DNA from: Hyphomonas sp. BRH_c22
GTDB lineage: Bacteria > Pseudomonadota > Alphaproteobacteria > Caulobacterales > Hyphomonadaceae
DNA length: 64,000 nucleotides
Direction of reading: 5' to 3'
Assembly: GCF_000961795.1 (NCBI RefSeq)
Contig: NZ_LADU01000054.1
Coordinates: forward strand, 18,609-82,608
Made by a program: the position numbers and the translations under genes. The notes beneath the pieces are model-generated. The model did not search any database and was not told the origin of the DNA. It saw only the letters and a list, made by a program, of their open reading frames with translations. Shown piece after piece: positions 9,251 to 18,340 of the stretch (the stretch's first letter is position 1; each line of letters opens with the position of its first letter).

Positions 9251-9286
9251 GGCTTCGGCCTTCTTATCGGAGGCCTACCCCGAAAT

Positions 9287-10699
9287 TCAGGCGGCGCGTT
9301 TGCTAGGCAAGCGCGCCGTTTTCAATTCCAGAAGCAGGGTCTGCCCCACACCGGCAACAGCCATGCCGATGAACGCGCCTTCCATCATGCCCTGCGCACC
9401 CCTGCCCGCCACAAGTCCGAGCATGTAGCAGGCCGGGATCATCACGAAGAAGAACGAGCCAATGTGGATGATGCTGGGAGACCAGACGATTTCCTGCGCT
9501 CGCAGCGCCATGGAAGACGTTGCCTGAAGCCCGTCGAAGATCGAGGCCGCTGCTGCGAGCGCCAGAAGGCCCGCAATCGCCGGGGCCAGTACGATCCCGT
9601 TCAGCACAGCGTCAGGCCGCACCAGGATGCGTGAAATCGGGCCGTGGAAAAGGACGAGAATAATGCCCAGAATGATGCCCATCACGACCGTCGCCGCGAC
9701 ACCGAGGCGGCTGGCATTCCGGATCTGGTCAGCATTGCCGCGCCCGAACGCCTCGGCCACCCGAACGCTCGTGGCCGACCCGATGCCCAGATAGAACATG
9801 AAGCAGAGGCCGACGATCTGGATGGCGTAGCCATAGATCGAGTTGGCCGCGAGGCTGATCCAGGTCGCGATAATATAGGTCATGTTGAAGCCACCCCATT
9901 CAGCGACATTGCTGATGGCGGTGCCGATGCCGACATTGAACTGGCGCCGCGCCTCACCAAACGGACCGGCGACCGACTTGCGGAATGCGGGAGTCATCAC
10001 GATGACCAGGATGAACATCGCGATCGTCAGCAGCCAGCGGGAGCCTGTCGTCGCCCAGGCGACGCCCTCCGCGCCCATCGGGGTGACGCCCCACCAGCCG
10101 CCGACAAAGGCCAGGTCCAGCACGAGGTTGATCACCACACCCACATACATCACTACCGTGACCAGCAGCGGACGGCGCAGGGCCTCCAGATAGAAGCTGC
10201 AAACCTGCGACACCATGAAGGCCAGCAGGCCGCTGGAGAGGATGCGCGTCACCTTGGCGGTTTCTGTCGCGATGAATTCAGGCGGCAGCTTGTCTGCGGC
10301 TTCCGACACGGGCGCAATGGTCACGAAGATCCAGTGAAACAGCGGCTCTGCGCCGAAAAAGACCAATGAGGTCAATATCACGCCGAGGCCCAGTGCTGCC
10401 CACAGTCCCCGCCGGAAGATCCGGCCGGTCTCAGCCTTGTGTCCAATCCCCAGCAGTTCTGATGTCAGCACCTGCGTGCCGAGCAGCAGCCCCATGCCGA
10501 AACCGAGGGAGACACCCATCGGCAGCCAGGAGTTGAGGATGAAGGGCAATTCTCCCGGCGCATACTGGCCAAGCACGATCGCATCGGTGATGCCCATGAG
10601 CATCATCGACATGCGCGAAATCGCGATCGGCACGGACAGCCGAAGCAAATCCGAAATGTCGGAGGCCCGCGCCCAGGCGGGCCAGCCTGCGCGAGCCAT
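9287..10699 (-). CDS. MATE family multidrug/metabolite exporter
   Basis: 470-residue inner-membrane protein with twelve hydrophobic segments in two similar halves, typical of MATE antiporters. The N-terminal half has LSVPIAISRMSMMLMGITDA and the second half has GWFNMTYI-like helices after residue 260. It probably exports a compound in exchange for H+ or Na+. It begins 18 bases after the DAHP synthase stop on the same strand, so the two may be co-transcribed, which would suggest export of an aromatic or related metabolite (inference only). Confidence 0.9.
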   Translation of the reverse strand: MARAGWPAWARASDISDLLRLSVPIAISRMSMMLMGITDAIVLGQYAPGELPFILNSWLPMGVSLGFGMGLLLGTQVLTSELLGIGHKAETGRIFRRGLWAALGLGVILTSLVFFGAEPLFHWIFVTIAPVSEAADKLPPEFIATETAKVTRILSSGLLAFMVSQVCSFYLEALRRPLLVTVVMYVGVVINLVLDLAFVGGWWGVTPMGAEGVAWATTGSRWLLTIAMFILVIVMTPAFRKSVAGPFGEARRQFNVGIGTAISNVAEWGGFNMTYIIATWISLAANSIYGYAIQIVGLCFMFYLGIGSATSVRVAEAFGRGNADQIRNASRLGVAATVVMGIILGIILVLFHGPISRILVRPDAVLNGIVLAPAIAGLLALAAAASIFDGLQATSSMALRAQEIVWSPSIIHIGSFFFVMIPACYMLGLVAGRGAQGMMEGAFIGMAVAGVGQTLLLELKTARLPSKRAA

Positions 10700-10717
10700 T
10701 GGTTGTTTCGTCCCTGA

Positions 10718-12097
10718 TTATCCGGCCTTGAGGGAGATATTCGTCTCGCCCCGGCCTACTCCCTGCAGCTTTTCGGCGATCATGAACGCGAGTTCAAGCG
10801 CCTGTTCGCCATTCAGGCGAGGATCGCAGTGAGTGTGGTATCGTGACGACAGGTCTCCCTCCGAGATTGCCTGAGCGCCACCGATACATTCGGTGACATT
10901 CTGGCCGGTCATCTCGAAATGGACGCCGCCGGGATAGCAGCCCTCGGCCGACAGGACGTCGATGAACTGGCGCACTTCGGACAGGATACGGTCAACAGGA
11001 CGCGTCTTGAAACCGCTCTCGGTTTTCAGCGTGTTGCCGTGCATCGGATCACAGGACCAGACGACCGTGCGCCCGCTCTTCTTGATGGCGCGGGCCAGCG
11101 GCGGGAGCCCTTTTTCGACGCCGTCAGAACCAAAGCGCGAGATCAGCGTAATGCGGCCAGCCTCGTCCGCCGGGTTGAGCACATCAATCAGGCGCAACAG
11201 CTCGTCGGTTTCCATGCCCGGACCGCACTTGATGCCGATCGGATTCTTCACGCCCTTGCAGAAATTGACATGGGCGTGATCGACCTGGCGGGTCCGGTGA
11301 CCGATCCACAGCATATGGGCCGAGGTGTCGTACCAGTCGCCCGATGTGGAATCGATGCGGGTCATCGCTTCTTCATAGCCAAGAAGCAGGGCCTCGTGGC
11401 TGGTGTAGAATTCGACCTGCGCCATTTGCGGCACGCTGTTCGATGTCACGCCGCATGCGGCCATGAAGTCCATCGATTTGGTGATCTGGTCGGCCAAGGC
11501 CTCATACCGTTCGCCCTGGGGGCTGCGGTCGACGAAGCCGAGCATCCAGCGGTGGACGTTGGACAGGTCAGCATACCCGCCCTGGCTGAAAGCCCGCAGC
11601 AGGTTCAGCGTGGCGGCCGATTGCGAATAGGCCTGCATCAGACGCTCAGGATCGGGGATGCGCGCCTCCGGCGTGAAATCCATACCGTTGATATTGTCGC
11701 CCCGGTAGGACGGCAGCGTGACGCCATCAATGGTTTCGATGGGCTCCGAACGTGGCTTGGCGAACTGGCCCGCAATGCGACCCACTTTCACGACCGGCTT
11801 GGCAGCCGCAAATGTCAGCACGACCGCCATTTGCAGGATGACGCGGAACGTGTCGCGGATGTTGTCCGGGTGGAACTCCTTGAAGCTCTCGGCGCAATCT
11901 CCGCCCTGAAGCAGGAATGCCTCGCCGGCAGCGACCTCTGCCAGGCGCTTTTTCAGACGCCGCGCTTCACCTGCAAACACGAGCGGCGGATAGCCTTTCA
12001 GGCGCGCCTCTACTGCAGCAAGGGCTGCAGCGTCGGGATAGTCCGACGGGATGTGCTTGGCGGGCAGTTTCCGCCAATCTGAAGGTGTCCAGGTCAT
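10718..12097 (-). CDS. class II 3-deoxy-7-phosphoheptulonate (DAHP) synthase
   Basis: First enzyme of the shikimate pathway: condenses phosphoenolpyruvate and erythrose 4-phosphate. It is the plant-like class II form, with [12 protein letters not shown] near residue 70, [14 protein letters not shown], and [10 protein letters not shown]. The C-terminal [18 protein letters not shown] completes the signature. The ATG at 12097 (protein begins [11 protein letters not shown], 459 residues) is chosen over an in-frame start at 12151, since ACGGAG lies upstream and class II proteins usually begin this way. Followed by the MATE gene; divergent from the TIR-ParA gene. Confidence 0.95.
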   Translation of the reverse strand: MTWTPSDWRKLPAKHIPSDYPDAAALAAVEARLKGYPPLVFAGEARRLKKRLAEVAAGEAFLLQGGDCAESFKEFHPDNIRDTFRVILQMAVVLTFAAAKPVVKVGRIAGQFAKPRSEPIETIDGVTLPSYRGDNINGMDFTPEARIPDPERLMQAYSQSAATLNLLRAFSQGGYADLSNVHRWMLGFVDRSPQGERYEALADQITKSMDFMAACGVTSNSVPQMAQVEFYTSHEALLLGYEEAMTRIDSTSGDWYDTSAHMLWIGHRTRQVDHAHVNFCKGVKNPIGIKCGPGMETDELLRLIDVLNPADEAGRITLISRFGSDGVEKGLPPLARAIKKSGRTVVWSCDPMHGNTLKTESGFKTRPVDRILSEVRQFIDVLSAEGCYPGGVHFEMTGQNVTECIGGAQAISEGDLSSRYHTHCDPRLNGEQALELAFMIAEKLQGVGRGETNISLKAG

Positions 12098-12152
12098 GTT
12101 CCATTGCTCCGTTCGAATGCTGCATAAATCACATGGACGTCCCTTGCTCAAG

Positions 12153-12184
12153 TTTCACCACAATTTCACAGCACAAAGGTGGTG
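12153..12184. repeat. phased TTTCAC direct repeats and a CACCAC/GTGGTG inverted repeat
   Basis: TTTCAC occurs at 12153-12158 and 12164-12169, eleven bases (one helical turn) apart. CACCAC (12156-12161) faces GTGGTG (12179-12184). They lie in the divergent region between the DAHP synthase and TIR-ParA genes and could be protein-binding sites. The match may be chance. Confidence 0.3.
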
Positions 12185-12248
12185 GAATCAGCGCTAAGCC
12201 CTTTAGAAACGGGATCACAGCCGCCACCTGAAGGACCGTCAAAGCCGC

Positions 12249-13547
12249 ATGTCGCATGTCTACATCAGCCATTCATCCCAGGATCTCGACGCGCTGCTCG
12301 AAATTCACGAGGCGCTGCGCATGGCCGCAATCCCCGATTGGTACGCGCCGAACGAGAGCCAGGACCGCCCGAAAGCCGACCAGGCCATCGATGACGCGTT
12401 CGCGATGATCGTCCTGGTCTCGGCCAGCTCTGTCAGATCCAAATCCGTTCGCCAGGACGTGGAGCGCGCCAAGGCGCGCAATCTGCGGCTCATTCCCTAC
12501 CAGATCGACAAGGCGCGCCTGAACGGCTTTTTCAAGCACGAAGTCCTGCCGCACCTGAAGCTGTCATCGACGCTGCCTGACGGGACCGAGCAACTCGTGA
12601 ACCAGGTGCAGAAGGCCTACAAGCGCAAGTGCCCCGTGCTGGCCGTGATGAACCTGAAAGGCGGCGTCGGTAAGACGACGGTGACGAGCCAGGTGTTCGG
12701 CGCGTGGCAGGGGGCGCTGGGCGGGCGCGTGCTGCTCGTCGATCTCGACCCGCAATATAACCTGACGCAGACATTCTTCGACATGGAATATGCCGATGCG
12801 AGCGCTGCGGCTGACCGGTCCGTGATTTCCCTGTTCGAGCGGTCGCGCCTGCATTCACGGGATGTCGTGAGTCCGGGCGAGAGCTGGCTGACGCTGTCGA
12901 CCGAACCATTCGCAGCGGCGCCGCGCCAGGATCTTGTCCACGACCTGATGGGTGAAGGCAGCCCCGGCGGCAGGCTGGACCTCATTTCGGGTCAATTCGA
13001 GATTTCGAAGTACGCCTTCGCGAACGATTCTGAGGCGCTCTTGAAGGTGAAGGCCCAGTTCCTTCGCATGGTCGACAATTATCGCAGCGAATATGACCTG
13101 ATCGTCTTCGACACCAACCCGAATGCGACTTTCCTGACGCGCTGCGCGCTGGAAGTGGCGGACCGGGTGCTGGCTCCCATGCACGCTGACGTCTATTCGC
13201 TGCGGGGCGTGCGGCTGCTGAACCAGGTGATCTCGGAACAGGTCGAAGAGAGCAAGCGGCCGGCGCTTTCCGTCTTGTTCAATGCAGTCGGGCGCAGCGA
13301 GCAATCGACATTCGAGGCCGATGCGCGCAATGGGGCCTTCGACATAAAAGCCGGTTTCCCGCTGTCCAAGGCGTTGCTGAAATCAGCCCTGCCCCGCTCA
13401 GGTCACCTTGTGGTGAAGGCGCCAAAGGATGGCCAGCCACCCTGGCGGCAGCTGTTGATTCACTCCGGCCGGGGCGGCGGACTGAAGTCTGTCCGCGAAA
13501 GCCTGAAGACCGTGGGCATGGAGTTGCAGGCCCTGCTCGAGAGGTAG
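12249..13547 (+). CDS. TIR domain fused to a ParA-type ATPase
   Basis: One continuous 432-residue frame. Residues 2-120 form a bacterial TIR domain: box 1 VYISHSSQDLDALLEIHEAL, IPDWYAPNESQ (25-37), and LVSASSVRSKSVRQDVERA (56-74). Residues about 128-430 form a ParA/MinD ATPase with deviant Walker A LKGGVGKTT (136-144, both lysines), Walker A' VDLDPQ (164-169) and Walker B LIVFDTNPN (284-292). In the TIR helix where NADase-active relatives have Glu, this protein has Asp (D70). No ParB gene or obvious parS lies beside it, so a partition role is unlikely. NAD cleavage, nucleotide-driven signalling or defence are possible, none shown. Neighbours are housekeeping genes (DAHP synthase, gor). Confidence 0.9.
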   Translation: MSHVYISHSSQDLDALLEIHEALRMAAIPDWYAPNESQDRPKADQAIDDAFAMIVLVSASSVRSKSVRQDVERAKARNLRLIPYQIDKARLNGFFKHEVLPHLKLSSTLPDGTEQLVNQVQKAYKRKCPVLAVMNLKGGVGKTTVTSQVFGAWQGALGGRVLLVDLDPQYNLTQTFFDMEYADASAAADRSVISLFERSRLHSRDVVSPGESWLTLSTEPFAAAPRQDLVHDLMGEGSPGGRLDLISGQFEISKYAFANDSEALLKVKAQFLRMVDNYRSEYDLIVFDTNPNATFLTRCALEVADRVLAPMHADVYSLRGVRLLNQVISEQVEESKRPALSVLFNAVGRSEQSTFEADARNGAFDIKAGFPLSKALLKSALPRSGHLVVKAPKDGQPPWRQLLIHSGRGGGLKSVRESLKTVGMELQALLER

Positions 13548-13556
13548 TGAGCGGGA

Positions 13557-14951
13557 TCAGGCGGTGACTTCGGGCACCCATTTCTGGCGCATCGTGACCA
13601 GCTCCTCGGCGACGCTTGGATGCAGGGCGCATGTCCGGTCAAAGTCGGGCTTGGTGACACCCATCTTGATCGCAATGCCGATGGCCTGGATCATTTCGGC
13701 AGCGTCTTCGCCGACGATATGGACGCCAAGGACGCGCTCGTCGTCCGGCTTGACGACCAGCTTCATGAGGACCCGGCTGGTATCGCCATTGAGCATGTTT
13801 TTCATCGGCCGGAACCGGGTCTTGTAGATATCGACATTGCCGTACTTTTTACGCGCGTCAGCCTCCGACATTCCCACGGTTCCAACTTCCGGCTGGGTGA
13901 ACACGGCCGTCGGGATGTCTGAATGATCAAAGTGCCATGGCTTGTCGTAGAACTCGGTCTCGGCGAAGGCGTGACCTTCCCGGATAGCAACAGGTGTCAG
14001 TGCGACACGGTCGGTCACGTCACCGACAGCCCAGATGCTCGGGACATTGGTCTTCGACCATTCGTCCACGATGACAGCGCCATTGGCGTCAAGCGCAATA
14101 CCGGCCGCTTCGCAGCCAAGCCCGTCCGTATTCGGGCAGCGCCCAACGGCCATCATGATCACGTCGGCCTCCAGGTGGTGACCGTTCTTGAGCTGGATGC
14201 GGAGCGGAAGGTCGCCGTCAGTCTTCTCGATCTTCTCGAACACGGTTTGCGTGATGACGCGCACGCCAGCCTCCTTCAGGCCCTCATGGACCGCCATGCG
14301 GACATCTTCATCAAATCCGCGCAGTACCGTATCGCCGCGATAGACGAGGCATGTCTTCACACCCAGCCCGGCAAAGACGTGGGCGAACTCTACCGCGATA
14401 TAGCCGCCGCCCGCGATAACGAGGTGTTTGGGCAGGGTTTCGAGATGGAATATCTCGTTCGAAGTGATGGCGTGCTCGACGCCCGGCAATTCCTCGGCCG
14501 AAGGCATCCACGGGCGGCCACCGACGGCTATCAGGATCTTGCGGGCCGTGACCGTCTTGCCGCTGGCCTTGAGGCGCAGCGTGTTGGCGTCGACAAATTC
14601 GGCGCGCTCTTCGATGATTTCGACGCCGGCATTCACGAGGTTGCGGTGATAGATGCCGGACAAGCGGTCGACTTCGGCATGCATGGCTGTCGCGAAAACC
14701 TCGTGGTCGTAGGACACTTGGCCGACGCTCCAGCCATACCCCCTGGCATGCTTGATGTGCTTTCCGTAGCCGCTGGCATAGACCATGAACTTTTTCGGCA
14801 CACAGCCGCGGATGACGCAGGTGCCGCCCATCCGGTATTCTTCCGCCACCGCGACTTTGGCTCCCGAGAGCGCAGCCAGGCGCGCGGCGCGCACACCGCC
14901 GGAACCGCCTCCGATGACGAATAGATCAAAGTCGTAGCTCGTGTCAGCCAT
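13557..14951 (-). CDS. gor: glutathione-disulfide reductase
   Basis: FAD- and NADPH-dependent flavoenzyme that reduces glutathione disulfide in the cytoplasm. 464 residues. The FAD fold begins FDLFVIGGGSGGVRAAR; the redox-active disulfide is C45 and C50 in GGTCVIRGCVPKK. The NADPH fold follows near 170 (VIAGGGYIAVEFA), then IWAVGDVTDR for the second FAD site, and the C-terminal dimer region ends with CALHPSVAEELVTMR containing the catalytic His. The RGDTVLRGFDEDVR segment is typical of alphaproteobacterial glutathione reductases. Third in order after glmU and rpiA; convergent with the TIR-ParA gene. Confidence 0.95.
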   Translation of the reverse strand: MADTSYDFDLFVIGGGSGGVRAARLAALSGAKVAVAEEYRMGGTCVIRGCVPKKFMVYASGYGKHIKHARGYGWSVGQVSYDHEVFATAMHAEVDRLSGIYHRNLVNAGVEIIEERAEFVDANTLRLKASGKTVTARKILIAVGGRPWMPSAEELPGVEHAITSNEIFHLETLPKHLVIAGGGYIAVEFAHVFAGLGVKTCLVYRGDTVLRGFDEDVRMAVHEGLKEAGVRVITQTVFEKIEKTDGDLPLRIQLKNGHHLEADVIMMAVGRCPNTDGLGCEAAGIALDANGAVIVDEWSKTNVPSIWAVGDVTDRVALTPVAIREGHAFAETEFYDKPWHFDHSDIPTAVFTQPEVGTVGMSEADARKKYGNVDIYKTRFRPMKNMLNGDTSRVLMKLVVKPDDERVLGVHIVGEDAAEMIQAIGIAIKMGVTKPDFDRTCALHPSVAEELVTMRQKWVPEVTA

Positions 14952-15047
14952 CGGGCAATCCTTGTGTGCGGCCCGAGTTGTTCAACGCACCTTGGGGCGC
15001 GGCTGCGGGCAATCCGTTGATTCTTCTGCAGATGTAAGAGGCGAAGC

Positions 15048-15749
15048 CTAGAATTCAAACACGGTTGCGCCGTTTTCATTGCCGATGATCACGGTGCGCG
15101 CGATATTGATGAACAGGCCGTGCTCGACCACGCCGGGCACATTGGAGAGGCGCGCGGCGAGGGCTTCGGCGTCCGGAATCCGGCCGCAATGGCAGTCGAG
15201 AATGTGGTTGCCGCCGTCGGTGACCAAGAGGTCCATACTGCCCGCTTGCTTGCGCAATTCGACCCTTGGGCGGTCGATCCCCGCAGCGCACAGGACGTCA
15301 TAAACCTTCTTGGCGGTGATGGTGTATCCGAACGGCGTAACTTCGACCGGAAGCGGGAAAGCGCCGAGGCGTTCGACCTGTTTCGAGGGGTCGGCGATCA
15401 CCACCATGTGATCGCTGGCGCTGGCAATAATCTTCTCGCGCAGAAGCGCCGCTCCGCCGCCCTTGATGAGATAGCCGTTGCTGTCGACCTCGTCGGCCCC
15501 GTCCACGGTCAGGTGGATCCGGTCGACCTGTTCGAAGGGAACCAGCGGCACGCCGAGGCTGGTGGCGAGCGCCCGCGTCTGCTCACTCGTCTCGATGCAG
15601 CGAACGAGCAAGCCATCGGCGACCTCGTCTGCCAGCATCTCGACAAAGTATTTGGCCGTGGAACCGGTTCCGAGACCGATGGTCATGCCATCCTCGACAT
15701 ATTCCATCGCAGCCTGCGCCGCGTTTTCCTTTTCGTGCTCGTTTGCCAT
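15048..15749 (-). CDS. rpiA: ribose-5-phosphate isomerase A
   Basis: Interconverts ribose 5-phosphate and ribulose 5-phosphate in the pentose phosphate pathway. 233 residues, usual length. Signature segments: IGLGTGSTAKYFVEML (24-39), LTVDGADEVD and LIKGGGAALLREKIIA, which together hold the active-site Asp and Lys residues. It lies 5 bases after glmU on the same strand, so the two are probably co-transcribed, with gor 96 bases further on. Confidence 0.96.
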   Translation of the reverse strand: MANEHEKENAAQAAMEYVEDGMTIGLGTGSTAKYFVEMLADEVADGLLVRCIETSEQTRALATSLGVPLVPFEQVDRIHLTVDGADEVDSNGYLIKGGGAALLREKIIASASDHMVVIADPSKQVERLGAFPLPVEVTPFGYTITAKKVYDVLCAAGIDRPRVELRKQAGSMDLLVTDGGNHILDCHCGRIPDAEALAARLSNVPGVVEHGLFINIARTVIIGNENGATVFEF

Positions 15750-15754
15750 CCTGG

Positions 15755-17128
15755 CTAATCCTTCTTGCTGGCGGCAGCCTTTTCGGCGCTTTTACGGGTT
15801 CTGAAGCTGATCGCCCAGCCCTGGTGTTCGACACGTTTTCCGCGTGCGACGGCGAGTGCATCAGCTTGCACATTCGTGGTGATGACACTGCCGGATCCGA
15901 CAATCGCGCCCTTGCCGATTTCAACCGGCGCGACCAGTGAGGAATTCGAGCCGATGAAGGCCCCGTCCCCCACGATGGTCTGGTGTTTCATGAAGCCATC
16001 ATAGTTGCAGAAAATGGTGCCGGCGCCGATATTGGCCTGCGCGCCAATCTGGCCATCGCCGAGATAGGCGAGATGGTTTGCCTTGGCGCCTTCACCCATA
16101 TGCGTGTTCTTGGTCTCGACGAAATTGCCGACGCGGACACCGGCTTCGAGAACGGTGCCGGGGCGGAGCCGCGCATAGGGGCCAATCTCGCAGCCCGTCG
16201 CGACGATGGCGCCTTCAAGGTGACTGAAGGCCCGGATTCGCGCGCCGCCTTTTACGTGGACGCCCGGGCCGAAGACGACATTGGGCTCCACCAGCACATC
16301 GGCCTCCAGAATGGTGTCGTGGGAAAAGAAAACGGTTTCGGGCGCAACCAGCGTGACGCCCGATTCCAGGGCTTCAAGGCGGCGGCGCGCCTGGAAGATG
16401 GCTTCAGCCTGCGCAAGGTCTGACTTGCTGTCGCATCCGATCAGGTCCGCTTCTGCGCAACGTACGGCCTTGCAGATGGCGCCCTCGCTCCGCGCCAGCC
16501 CGACAAGGTCTGTCAGGTAATACTCGCCCTTGGCGTTCTGGTTGGTCACACGCCTGAGTAGACGGAACATGGTTTCAGCGCGGCCCGCCATGACGCCGGA
16601 ATTGCAGAGGCGGACCACAAGCTGCTGAGGTGTCGCCTCGCGCGCCTCGACGATGGCCTCAAGGTCGCCATCACCGGCGAGGATGAGACGCCCATAGAGA
16701 CCGGGCTCGGCCGCCTCGAAGCCCAGCACGCCGAGCGCCGCCCCGGTTTCGAGCACAGCATAAAGGTCTTCGATGGCGCTGACAGGCACGAGAGGACTGT
16801 CGCCATAGAGGACAACAAGGTCGCCAACGAACCCTGTGAGGGCGGCTTCGGCACACTGGACGGCATGGCCCGTGCCTTGTGGCGGATCCTGAAAGGCAAT
16901 CGCATCGCGGCCCAGGCTGGCGGTGACATGGTCGATGAGGACGGTTTGCGACGGATGGGCGATGACGACGATACGCGAGCAGCCGGCATTGCGGGCAAGC
17001 TCGATCGACCAGTCGATCATGGGACGGCCGCCGACGGCGTGCATGACCTTTGGCAGGCCGGACTTCATGCGCGTACCCTTGCCTGCGGCAAGGATAATGG
17101 CGGCGCGGTCTCTGGCGATATTCGTCAC
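15755..17128 (-). CDS. glmU: bifunctional GlmU: glucosamine-1-phosphate acetyltransferase / UDP-GlcNAc pyrophosphorylase
   Basis: Makes UDP-N-acetylglucosamine for peptidoglycan and lipid A. The N-terminal uridylyltransferase begins IILAAGKGTRMKSGLPKVMH and carries LYGDSPLVP. The C-terminal half (about 250-450) is a left-handed beta helix with hexapeptide repeats such as IGAQANIGAGTIFCNYDGF, holding the acetyltransferase site. 457 residues is normal for the family. First gene of the glmU-rpiA(-gor) run and divergent from gph. Confidence 0.96.
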   Translation of the reverse strand: MTNIARDRAAIILAAGKGTRMKSGLPKVMHAVGGRPMIDWSIELARNAGCSRIVVIAHPSQTVLIDHVTASLGRDAIAFQDPPQGTGHAVQCAEAALTGFVGDLVVLYGDSPLVPVSAIEDLYAVLETGAALGVLGFEAAEPGLYGRLILAGDGDLEAIVEAREATPQQLVVRLCNSGVMAGRAETMFRLLRRVTNQNAKGEYYLTDLVGLARSEGAICKAVRCAEADLIGCDSKSDLAQAEAIFQARRRLEALESGVTLVAPETVFFSHDTILEADVLVEPNVVFGPGVHVKGGARIRAFSHLEGAIVATGCEIGPYARLRPGTVLEAGVRVGNFVETKNTHMGEGAKANHLAYLGDGQIGAQANIGAGTIFCNYDGFMKHQTIVGDGAFIGSNSSLVAPVEIGKGAIVGSGSVITTNVQADALAVARGKRVEHQGWAISFRTRKSAEKAAASKKD

Positions 17129-17214
17129 GGGCAGGCCCTCTCGCTTTCCCCAGACCTTTCGCCTAGACCAAAGGCCGATTCAAGGCGAGTGGCGAGAGAG
17201 GAATTCATACAGGC

Positions 17215-17895
17215 ATGAATGGAGCGTTTGACGGCTGGACGATTGTTTTCGATCTCGACGGGACCCTCGTGGATACGGCGCCGGACCTGCTGAGCGCGCT
17301 GAACCACGTTCTGGTTGAAGCCGGATTGCAGCCGGTGGGGCTCGAGACGATTGCCACGATGATCGGCCACGGTGCCAAGGCGATGATCGTGAAAGGCATG
17401 GCCGCGCAGGGCGTTGAGCCTGAGAGCCGCCGGCTGGATGGCCTGTTCAATCAGTTCCTGGCCTATTACGAGGCCAATATCGCGCTGGGATCGCGGCCTT
17501 TCGAGAATACGATAGCTGCCCTGGACGCCCTGACGGTGGCCGGCGCGAGGCTGGCCGTATGCACCAACAAGCCACAACGTCTGTCGGACCAGCTGCTGGC
17601 GGCGCTTGAACTGACGGACCGGTTCAGTGCGATTGTCGGTGCCGACAGCGTGCCGGAGCGCAAGCCGCATGGAGACCATATCCTGCTGACGGTGGATCGC
17701 GCAGGCGGTGACCGGTCACGCGCGATCATGGTGGGCGACAGCCGGACAGACGAAAGGGCAGCCCGGAATGCCGGGCTGCCCTTCATTTTCGTTCCGTTTG
17801 GATACGAGACCGAAACTCAAGACGAAATCGACGCCGACGCAGTTGTCAGCAACTATTCGGATCTGGTTTCGGTTTTACTTGAATTCGTCAGCTAA
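17215..17895 (+). CDS. gph: phosphoglycolate phosphatase, HAD superfamily
   Basis: Hydrolyses 2-phosphoglycolate, a by-product of DNA end repair. HAD motif I FDLDGTLVDTAPDL has the nucleophile D13 and acid/base D15; motif II CTNKP is near 106, and motif IV MVGDSRTDERAARNAG near 170. The cap domain after residue 20 is the Gph type. 226 residues is the normal length. GAGAGAGGAA upstream supports the ATG. The last 4 bases overlap the convergent 80-residue gene. Substrate is assigned by resemblance; related HAD phosphatases cannot be excluded. Confidence 0.9.
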   Translation: MNGAFDGWTIVFDLDGTLVDTAPDLLSALNHVLVEAGLQPVGLETIATMIGHGAKAMIVKGMAAQGVEPESRRLDGLFNQFLAYYEANIALGSRPFENTIAALDALTVAGARLAVCTNKPQRLSDQLLAALELTDRFSAIVGADSVPERKPHGDHILLTVDRAGGDRSRAIMVGDSRTDERAARNAGLPFIFVPFGYETETQDEIDADAVVSNYSDLVSVLLEFVS

Positions 17896-18134
17896 GCTGA
17901 CGCTTCGGATCTGGGACGGTAGCTGGGGCGAGCTGCGCCAGCTTCACCTGCCGCACGGCGGCGAGGCATTCCGTTTACCATATTGCTGCGAACATCCGTG
18001 CGGGCACTGCGCATTGCGGGGACGAAGCCAGCGTCGATAAGGTCGACATCCACTTCGTAGCCACGCTCGGCCCAGTACGCATTGATCTTCTCACAGAGGC
18101 GCTTGGCGCCGTCTTCGTCACACCAGTCTTTCAT
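17892..18134 (-). CDS. small conserved protein of unknown function
   Basis: 80 residues beginning MKDWCDEDGAKRLCEKINAY, followed by WAERGYEVDVDLIDAGFVPA, MRSARTDVRSNMVNGMPRR and a basic, disordered tail. The WCDE...L...IxxYWxxRGY...VRSNMVNGxPR pattern matches a family of short alphaproteobacterial proteins with no known function. The strand signal, conserved core and lack of overlap with a larger gene support it as real. GAGAGAGACAATG supplies a Shine-Dalgarno. Convergent with gph. Confidence 0.78.
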   Translation of the reverse strand: MKDWCDEDGAKRLCEKINAYWAERGYEVDVDLIDAGFVPAMRSARTDVRSNMVNGMPRRRAAGEAGAARPSYRPRSEASA

Positions 18135-18307
18135 TGTCTCTCTCTCCAGGCTTCTTGTTTATATTGGCGAATTACTTCACCAAGGCCTGTCCTTCTTAAA
18201 TCAACACCGCGAACTGCTCTTCAGTTCATCGTTTATGACGTGAAGATGACTATGTTTGCCGGGTTTCTCAAGGGCGAAATCGAATGAAAATCGCGTAACA
18301 TTGGAAC

Positions 18308-18340
18308 ATGAACAGCCATTCACAATGAACAGTTGTTCAT
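18308..18340. promoter_or_regulatory. candidate operator: repeated ATGAACA with a 16-base palindrome
   Basis: ATGAACA occurs at 18308-18314 and again at 18325-18331. The second copy forms a perfect palindrome with TGTTCAT (18334-18340) around GT. Such spacing is typical of a dimeric repressor site. It lies about 170-200 bases upstream of the minus-strand 80-residue gene and 280 bases before the tRNA, so its target is unclear. Confidence 0.4.

Noticed and set aside
10919..12082. 387-residue plus-strand frame opposite DAHP synthase
   Set aside because: Shadow of a conserved gene with no recognisable domain.
12249..13547. TIR-ParA gene as part of a chromosome or plasmid partition locus
   Set aside because: No parB-like gene or repeated parS-like sites nearby; neighbours are aromatic and glutathione metabolism genes.
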